This document shows, piece by piece, positions 14,943 through 20,135 of a stretch of 20,135 bases of DNA (positions are counted from its first letter, which is position 1; each line of letters opens with the position of its first letter). A program made the position numbers and the translations under genes. The stretch comes from CAYSPU01 sp964432995 (GTDB taxonomy: Bacteria; Verrucomicrobiota; Verrucomicrobiia; Limisphaerales; JAHDYP01). The stretch spans positions 1 to 20,135 of the forward strand of contig CAYSPU010000092.1 of the NCBI GenBank assembly GCA_964432995.1. Reading direction: 5' to 3'. The notes under the pieces are model-generated. The model saw nothing but the letters and a program-made list of their open reading frames with translations. It was not told where the DNA came from and made no database searches.

Positions 14943-15025
14943 ACCGATGAGCCGCGAAAAGGCACAGGAGGCACAAACACTCAGGCTTTTGCGCTTTTTG
15001 TGCCTCTTTGCGGCTGTTCATCGGT
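14943..15025. repeat. Long imperfect inverted repeat between convergent genes
   Basis: The left arm at 14943-14966 (accgatga-gccgc...ggcaca) pairs with the right arm at 14999-15025 (tgtgcc...gcggc-tgt-tcatcggt), matching at 22 of 24 positions with a 3-nt bulge. An alternative inner pairing joins gaggcacaaa (14968-14977) with tttgtgcctc (14997-15006). The element lies between the convergent glycosidase and GH43 genes. From memory, this rggcacaaa/tttgtgcc type of intergenic repeat is frequent in Verrucomicrobiota and gives spurious KAQ..LCLFAA frames on both strands. It may end transcripts from both sides. Confidence 0.75.
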
Positions 15026-15086
15026 CGCCTATCCCACGCACTTGGCAGTGTCCGGGCCAAGCGTCGGAAGCCCTTTCCGACCCTGT

Positions 15087-16775
15087 CTATCCGCCGAACG
15101 GGCTCGGGCAGTAGTCCCGCTCCTGGTAGTCGAAGGAGTCGAAGTCCGCAGCCCGCAAGGTGCCGGCCAGGTCCTGACAGGCCACACCGACGAACGCTCC
15201 GGTGAAGCTCGAGAGACCGGGCGCCGTCGCTTCGTCGGAGAGAATGCTCGCGTCGAACTGCTCCGGGAGCCAGCGCCAGTTGTCGTCCACGCCGTCCACC
15301 CGAAACGCGAAGAGGAGGCGTTCGCAGTCCACCTCCACCCGCAGTCGCACGGGTTTGCCGGCGGGGATCGCGATGGGCGGCGTGAAGGCGTCGGCCTGGG
15401 CCGAATCCGGCAGGCACGACATCACGCGCACATGTTTGCCGACGGTTTCGTCGTGCGAGAGGTGGAGGTAATGGAACTTCGTGCTGTTGTAGTAGCAGAC
15501 GAGCCCGGCCATTTGCTGGAAGTGTTCCGGTTCGAACTCCACCACCGTCGCGGCGCTGTAGCAGTGCGCCTGCTGGCGCCGCGCCACGAGCGATTGTCGA
15601 AACAGACTGCCGATCGTTTCCCGGCCGTAGAGGCGCAGGAAGCCGGGACGATCGGTGAGGCTGAAAATCTCCTCCGGCCAGGGCGTGCGCAGCCATTGAA
15701 AGTCGACGGGGAGTTGCGGCGAGTTGAAGTCGTAGCGGCAGAGGACCGGTGACTCGCTGGCAAGCGCCCCTTCACCCCGGCATTCTCCCCCGTTGGGGGC
15801 GAGGGCGGCAGCCACGGCCGGAGCCGGTGTCTCCAGTGTTGGAATCCCGTTTCCATCCAGCGTGCGCAGCCATTCGTCCGGGCCCCAGACCATCTTCTGG
15901 ATGGCCGTCTCGCGACCGAGGGTGCAGCGGCCACGGTTGCGCAACGGTCGGCCGCAGAGATACACGAGGTAGGTCTCCCCGTTCCGGGTTTCGACCAGGT
16001 CCGCGTGGCCGGCGCGTTGCAGTGCGGCGTCGGGCCGCTGCCGTGCGCTCAGGATGTAGGTGTCCGGATGCAGTTCGTAAGGGCCGGTGAGCGTTCGGGA
16101 GCGTGCCATCGTGACGGCGTGGCCCCAGCCGGTGCCGCCTTCGGCCGTGAGCAGGTAGTACCAGCCGTTGCGTTTGTAGAGGTGGGGCGCCTCGGTGAAG
16201 CCAAGCGGCGTGCCGGTGAAGATGTTCCGGCGTTCGCCGACGAGCCGGCGCCCGGTCACCGAGTATTCCTGCAGGACAATCCCCGCGAAGCGGTTCCTTC
16301 CGGGCCGGTGATCCCAGAGCATGTTCACCAGATACTTGCGGCCGTCGTCGTCGTGGAACAGGGAAGGGTCGAAGCCGCTGCTGTGGAGCGGGACGGGATC
16401 GGACCAGTCGCCGTCCACGTGCGGGCTCGTGACGAGGTAATTGTGGAAGTCGCGCATCGACGCGCCGCTGGCGCCGCCCACGGTCGTGCGCCCGAAACGC
16501 TTCACGTCGGTGTAGACCAGCCAGAACAACCCGTCGGCGTGCGTGAGGCACGGGGCCCAGACCCCGCAGGAATCCGGATCGCCAAGCAGGTTGAGCTGGC
16601 TGGCCCGACGGAGCGGGCGCGCGATCAGCCGCCAGTGAACCAGGTCGCGCGAGTGATGGATCTGCACGCCGGGGTACCACTCGAAGGTCGAGGTCGCGAT
16701 GTAGTAGTCGTCCCCGACACGGACGATGGATGGGTCGGGGTTGAAGCCGGGCAGGATGGGATTGCGGATGGTCAT
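15087..16775 (-). CDS. GH43 beta-xylosidase / alpha-L-arabinofuranosidase
   Basis: 562 residues, the usual size of two-domain GH43 beta-xylosidases. The five-bladed propeller (1 to about 320) shows all three catalytic carboxylates: the base D14 in GFNPDPSIV, the pKa-modulating D136 in SGFDPSLFHDDDG, and the acid E195 in GFTEAPHLYK; the spacing agrees with Selenomonas SXA. The C-terminal ~200 residues (from about FQWLRTPWPEEIFSL) form the concanavalin-like domain that caps the active site. No signal peptide, so it should act in the cytoplasm on imported xylo-oligosaccharides. The ATG at 16775 overlaps the symporter stop (ATGA). The frame is open far upstream, but those 103 residues are a shadow of the symporter gene. 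The symbol xynB is often used for such genes, but I leave it open. Confidence 0.93.
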   Translation of the reverse strand: MTIRNPILPGFNPDPSIVRVGDDYYIATSTFEWYPGVQIHHSRDLVHWRLIARPLRRASQLNLLGDPDSCGVWAPCLTHADGLFWLVYTDVKRFGRTTVGGASGASMRDFHNYLVTSPHVDGDWSDPVPLHSSGFDPSLFHDDDGRKYLVNMLWDHRPGRNRFAGIVLQEYSVTGRRLVGERRNIFTGTPLGFTEAPHLYKRNGWYYLLTAEGGTGWGHAVTMARSRTLTGPYELHPDTYILSARQRPDAALQRAGHADLVETRNGETYLVYLCGRPLRNRGRCTLGRETAIQKMVWGPDEWLRTLDGNGIPTLETPAPAVAAALAPNGGECRGEGALASESPVLCRYDFNSPQLPVDFQWLRTPWPEEIFSLTDRPGFLRLYGRETIGSLFRQSLVARRQQAHCYSAATVVEFEPEHFQQMAGLVCYYNSTKFHYLHLSHDETVGKHVRVMSCLPDSAQADAFTPPIAIPAGKPVRLRVEVDCERLLFAFRVDGVDDNWRWLPEQFDASILSDEATAPGLSSFTGAFVGVACQDLAGTLRAADFDSFDYQERDYCPSPFGG

Positions 16776-18220
16776 GCGGGCTGGGTGGCGGCGGTCGCGG
16801 CGGCGCGGCGCGCGGCCAGTTCTTGTTCGACGTGCTGCACTCGCTTCTGGTCGAGGGGATAGACCAGGAGGGCCACGGCTTTGAGCAGCGCGAAGAAGGC
16901 GGGCGCGATCGAGAAGGCCAGCGTGATGCCGAGCAGGGCCGTGGGGGTCTGCTGCGCATCTTTCACATAGCCGAACTGGGCCAGGAAGAGCGGCAGGAGG
17001 AAGCCGCCGACCAGCAGGCCGGTCTTGATGGCAAAAAGGGAGGCGGAGTAGACGAGCCCCGTGGAGCGCCGTCCGTATCTCCACTCGCCGTAATCGGCCA
17101 CATCGGCGTAGAGCGCCCAGGTCAAGGCGGAGGTGGGGCCGGCGCAGAACTGGGCCAGCGCGTTGAGGGCGAGCTGGAGCGAATACTCGTCACGGGGCAC
17201 GAAATAGAACGCGCCGAAGCACAGCCCGGTGATGGCGCTCAGGGCGGCGGCGTAGTACTTCTTGTCGATCTTCCGGGCGATCGGCCCCAGGCACGCCGTG
17301 CCGAGCACCAGACCCACCGCGCCGGTGGTGAGAAACACGGTGCTGCGGTCGAGGCCCAGGAAGATCGGCGTGCCGTCATCGCCCACCACGTATTTGTAGT
17401 AGAACAGCGTGCTGCCCGACCGCAGCGCCACGAAGGTGGTGGACAAGACCGACGTGACCAACAGCATCACCCAGGGCCAGTTGCGCAACAGTTCGCCCAG
17501 TTCCTCCCGGACGTTGGTCTGCTGCTGGGGCGGCGGGGTGACCCGCTCTCGGGTCGTCGCAAACGTGATCCAGAACATGATCACGGACGCCACCGCGAAG
17601 ATCGCCATCGTCATCTGGAAACCATGCATTTCATTGCCACCGCCGAGGTATTTGACGAGGGGCCGGACGAAGAGGGAGATCAGCAGCGCCCCGGTGAAGG
17701 CCCCCACGAAACGGAAGCTCGAGGCCACGGTGCGCGTGCCTGACGACGGGCTGATGACGCCCAGGAGCGAGGAATAGGGGACATTGATGACGGTGTAGCT
17801 GGTCAGCATCACCGCGTAGGTGACGTAGGCGTACACGATCTTGCCCGTCGGCCCGAAGTCCGGCCCCGCGAACATCAGGTAGCCGCAGATGCCATAGGGA
17901 ATTGCCCCCCACAGCAGGTACGGGCGGAACTTCCCCCACCGCGTCCGGGTGCGGTCGGCGATCAGGCCCATGATCGGGTCGTCGAAGGCGCCGATGAGGC
18001 GGACGATGGGCATCATCCAGAGCAGCGCGGTGGCGGGGATGCCCCAGACGTCCACATAGTAGTAGGTGAGGAAGATGTTGAAGGTCTGGAAGAAGAAGTT
18101 CGAGGCGGTGTCGCCCAGGGCGTAGCCGAGGTACTCGGTCGTCCTCAGCCGGTCGCCGGCGGCGGGAGCTTGAGTGGTCGCGGGCGCGCTCCGAGAAGGT
18201 TGGCTGGTCGAATGAGTCAC
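16772..18220 (-). CDS. GPH-family sugar:cation symporter (MFS)
   Basis: 482 residues, twelve predicted helices. The N-terminal signature of the glycoside-pentoside-hexuronide:cation symporters is clear: LGYALGDTASNFFFQTFNIF (31-50), AFDDPIMGLIADRTRTRWGK (78-97) and FRPYLLWGAIPYG (98-110). ADVADYGEWRYGRRSTGLVY near helix 10 is a further family hallmark. Members XynP, XylP and MelB import xylosides, oligoxylosides or galactosides with Na+ or H+. Between the GH51 and GH43 genes it probably imports arabino-xylo-oligosaccharides. The start is the GTG at 18220, after the GH51 stop by 32 bp; no ATG occurs in frame before residue 69, and no Shine-Dalgarno is evident. The frame runs on upstream only as a shadow of GH51. 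Confidence 0.92.
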   Translation of the reverse strand: MTHSTSQPSRSAPATTQAPAAGDRLRTTEYLGYALGDTASNFFFQTFNIFLTYYYVDVWGIPATALLWMMPIVRLIGAFDDPIMGLIADRTRTRWGKFRPYLLWGAIPYGICGYLMFAGPDFGPTGKIVYAYVTYAVMLTSYTVINVPYSSLLGVISPSSGTRTVASSFRFVGAFTGALLISLFVRPLVKYLGGGNEMHGFQMTMAIFAVASVIMFWITFATTRERVTPPPQQQTNVREELGELLRNWPWVMLLVTSVLSTTFVALRSGSTLFYYKYVVGDDGTPIFLGLDRSTVFLTTGAVGLVLGTACLGPIARKIDKKYYAAALSAITGLCFGAFYFVPRDEYSLQLALNALAQFCAGPTSALTWALYADVADYGEWRYGRRSTGLVYSASLFAIKTGLLVGGFLLPLFLAQFGYVKDAQQTPTALLGITLAFSIAPAFFALLKAVALLVYPLDQKRVQHVEQELAARRAAATAATQPA

Positions 18221-18252
18221 GTGCGGAAAGTGCCGGATCCGCCGCGGTTTCG

Positions 18253-20135
18253 TCAACGCAAGGGCAGCACGAAGATGGTGGCGCTCAGGGCCGGCACCCG
18301 CAGCGGCGCGGTGACGGCGATGCGGTCCGTCCTCTGAATGTCCACCTGGCGCGGTTGGCCTGGCGTGTTGTGGGTGGCCGGACTCGGGCCCGTGATGTGC
18401 CAGCGCGTGGCCGAACCCGCCGGCGTCGCGCCCAGGATCAGCGGAAGGAGCTCCCGCTCGGACGCGGTCGGGTTCATCACTCCGATGGTGAGCGCTTTGC
18501 CGTCTTTCGTGAGAGCGGCGGCCACGTCGCACGGCGCGAAGTCCTGCTCGATCCGCAAGGGGATGTGCCCGAAATGCGCGCGGTAGAGTTGCAGGATCAG
18601 CCCGGTCGTCTCCATCTCGGCGGCGGTCTTCGTGGTTTTGATGGCGCCGATGACGTTGACCGTCTGTGCATAATGCGCCATCTGGATGAGGTCGCTCTGC
18701 CGGAAGTACTCGTGCAAACCCGCGGCGACGCCGAGGCCGTCCTGGAGTTCGTAGACGCAGCCCAGTTCGCCATAGGCATACTCGCGATGCCAGTAATTCC
18801 ATTCGTCCATGGTGATGGGGATGATGCGCCCCTGGAGATTGGTCAAGCCGGCCTGGAGCCGGCGATGGCCGTCGGCTTTCTCGCGGATGGACTCGCGCAT
18901 CATCGCGACATGCGCCAGCAGGTTGGTGCGCTCCTCCTGGGTCCACGGCACGCGTCCGCGATAGAAGTGCTCGGAGAGGATCGACATGTGGTCGGCGCAA
19001 TGCTCGAGCATGATCTGGGAGCAACCCTTGCCGGATTTCGCCTGGTTGGGGTCGTGTTCCTTGTTGATGGTGGTCAGGTCGCCCACCCCGGTGAGCTGGA
19101 TGGTCGGGTCCACTTTCCACATGGATTCGGCAACCTGGTTGTGTTTGAGCACGTAATGCTCCATCTGCATGAAGCCGAGCTGCCACGGCCCGAACATCTC
19201 GTTGCCGACGCACCAGAACTTCACGCCGTAGGGCGCCGGGTGACCGTTCCGGGCGCGCCACCCGCCGCCAATCGTCCTGGCCGAAGCGTTGCAGTACTCC
19301 ACCCATTGCGCGGCGGAATAGGCATCGCCGAAGCCCGTGTTCACGGCGACCATTGGTTCGGTGTGGATCTCGCGGCAGAAGGCGATGAATTCATCCGTGC
19401 CGAAGTCGTTGTGTTCGACACCGGTCCACGCGGGGTTCTTCCGCGGCGGACGCCGGTCGCGGTCCCCGATACCGTCCCGCCAGTCGTAGCCGCTCGTGAA
19501 GTTGCCGCCGGGCCAGCGATAGACCGACCCGTTGAGCTGCTGGAGCAAGGCCAACGTGTCTGGGCGCATCCCGCGGATATGATCGGCCGGCATGAGCGAT
19601 GGCGGCCCCAGCAACACGTCCCCCTGCAGCACGCGGATTTCCAGCCAGCCGTGGTCGGTGCCGGCCCTGGAGGTGAACACGAACGGCTTCCGGGAGTATT
19701 TCCCGCCGCGGCATGTCACCCGGGTGCTCGCCCGGTCGGCGTCGGCTTCGCCCCAAGCGAGCGTGATCTCGATCTCCGCGCGGCCCGACAGCGGTTTGGC
19801 CCAGACATAGCCTTGGTAGCCTTTCCCCGCGACCAGTCCGAGGTCGCGTTGCCGAACGCCCGCGCCGGCGCAGACCCGCGGCGAGTGCTTCCCCACGAAG
19901 GCGTCTTCCTTCACCATCGTGACTCCGGTGGTGGCCCCGATGATTTGCCAGGGCGATGCGCCCACGACCGGAAAGGGGCTGTTCGTCAGGTCCCGGTACG
20001 GAGCGTAGGTCGCGGTGATGGGAAAATAGAACTTCCGGTCTTCCAACATCTCCGCCCAGATGCCGCCATAAATGCAGCGGCCCAAGTGCTCGATGAACTG
20101 ACCGTAGATGTAGGGGCTGATGGCCGCGCCGGTCA
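18253..20135 (-). CDS. GH51 alpha-L-arabinofuranosidase, 5' end outside window
   Basis: 626 residues are visible and the frame is open to the right edge, where it reads TGAAISPYIYGQFIEHLGRC, the conserved start of the GH51 catalytic region; probably only a signal peptide or a few dozen residues are missing. A carbohydrate-binding-like insert follows (about 60-170 in the visible part). The barrel shows YRWPGGNFTSGYDWRDGIG, the acid/base glutamate in VKFWCVGNEMFGPWQ (codon 19198-19200), and the nucleophile glutamate in ITMDEWNYWH (codon 18802-18804). The C-terminus is a beta domain (ALTIGVMNPT ... TIFVLPLR). It removes arabinofuranosyl side chains from arabinoxylan or arabinan. Whether it is exported cannot be told here. 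The symporter and GH43 genes follow on the same strand, forming an arabinoxylan operon. Confidence 0.95.
   Translation of the reverse strand, partial: TGAAISPYIYGQFIEHLGRCIYGGIWAEMLEDRKFYFPITATYAPYRDLTNSPFPVVGASPWQIIGATTGVTMVKEDAFVGKHSPRVCAGAGVRQRDLGLVAGKGYQGYVWAKPLSGRAEIEITLAWGEADADRASTRVTCRGGKYSRKPFVFTSRAGTDHGWLEIRVLQGDVLLGPPSLMPADHIRGMRPDTLALLQQLNGSVYRWPGGNFTSGYDWRDGIGDRDRRPPRKNPAWTGVEHNDFGTDEFIAFCREIHTEPMVAVNTGFGDAYSAAQWVEYCNASARTIGGGWRARNGHPAPYGVKFWCVGNEMFGPWQLGFMQMEHYVLKHNQVAESMWKVDPTIQLTGVGDLTTINKEHDPNQAKSGKGCSQIMLEHCADHMSILSEHFYRGRVPWTQEERTNLLAHVAMMRESIREKADGHRRLQAGLTNLQGRIIPITMDEWNYWHREYAYGELGCVYELQDGLGVAAGLHEYFRQSDLIQMAHYAQTVNVIGAIKTTKTAAEMETTGLILQLYRAHFGHIPLRIEQDFAPCDVAAALTKDGKALTIGVMNPTASERELLPLILGATPAGSATRWHITGPSPATHNTPGQPRQVDIQRTDRIAVTAPLRVPALSATIFVLPLR

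Noticed and set aside
14932..15114. 60-residue plus-strand frame (KAQEAQ...FLCLFAA)
   Set aside because: It is produced by the inverted repeat at 14943-15025, which gives a similar false peptide on the other strand.
13468..15696. 742-residue minus-strand frame
   Set aside because: It lies opposite the glycosidase gene and over part of GH43 in another frame, and has the low-complexity Arg/Leu/Val composition of a GC-rich shadow.
15087..17084. Longer GH43 frame with 103 extra N-terminal residues
   Set aside because: The extra part is Arg/Pro/Ala-rich shadow of the symporter gene; the conserved GH43 start (IRNPILPGFNPDPS) follows the ATG at 16775, which overlaps the symporter stop.
16772..19306. 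844-residue frame that includes the symporter
   Set aside because: The upstream 360 residues are antisense-like shadow of GH51 coding sequence on the same strand in another frame; the transporter begins at the GTG at 18220.
1..20135. CRISPR array, insertion sequence, prophage or integrase
   Set aside because: No regularly spaced repeats of CRISPR length and no transposase, integrase or phage structural motif in any credible frame.

Overview
The window is GC-rich and gene-dense, about 20 kb of what looks like a Verrucomicrobiota chromosome, possibly a soil or water Limisphaerales/Pedosphaera-type lineage. That placement is an inference. It rests on the C-terminal pattern of the secreted protein at 8177-9880 (ISR..WGVTISWP...FFRLTK), the family of GC-rich palindromic intergenic repeats, the inverted repeat at 14943-15025 of the type that gives false KAQ...LCLFAA reading frames on both strands, the weak or missing Shine-Dalgarno sequences, and the plant-polysaccharide gene content. 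No 16S rRNA or other phylogenetic marker is present.

Left part (1-7683). The 3' end of an APC-type permease gene on the plus strand converges, with only 5 bp between stop codons, on a long minus-strand series. In transcription order this series is: a membrane-anchored alpha/alpha-barrel-like protein; a small membrane protein coupled to it by an ATGA overlap; glycogen phosphorylase (glgP); a methyltransferase with a lipoprotein-like N-terminus; a short C-terminal gene fragment; and a DUF5009/HGSNAT-like membrane acyltransferase. Glycogen breakdown is the only well-defined metabolic role here.

Middle part (7684-13185). About 490 bp of gene-free, hairpin-rich sequence leads into a secreted protein with a concanavalin-like fold that seems to have lost its N-terminus. 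It is followed by three hairpins separating it from a convergent operon. That operon, read on the minus strand, is hipB (antitoxin) - hipA (kinase toxin) - APC amino-acid permease, each junction being an ATGA stop/start overlap. Two 18-bp direct repeats exactly 40 bp apart cover the hipB promoter and are probable operators. A tRNA-Ile(CAU) gene lies just upstream on the same strand.

Right part (13186-20135). A plus-strand exported glycosidase (DUF4038-like barrel plus a C-terminal collagen-binding-2-type domain) converges on a minus-strand arabinoxylan utilisation cluster: GH51 alpha-L-arabinofuranosidase (5' end beyond the window), a GPH-family sugar:cation symporter, and a GH43 beta-xylosidase, the last two sharing an ATGA overlap. 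The expected scheme is import of short arabino-xylo-oligosaccharides by the symporter and intracellular trimming by GH43. No TonB/SusCD system, regulator, transposase, integrase or CRISPR array is visible.

The least ordinary things are the permease locked into a hipBA operon with its paired operator repeats, the palindromic-repeat region abutting a truncated secreted-protein gene, and the lipobox-bearing methyltransferase. I see no clear evidence of a wholly new system.
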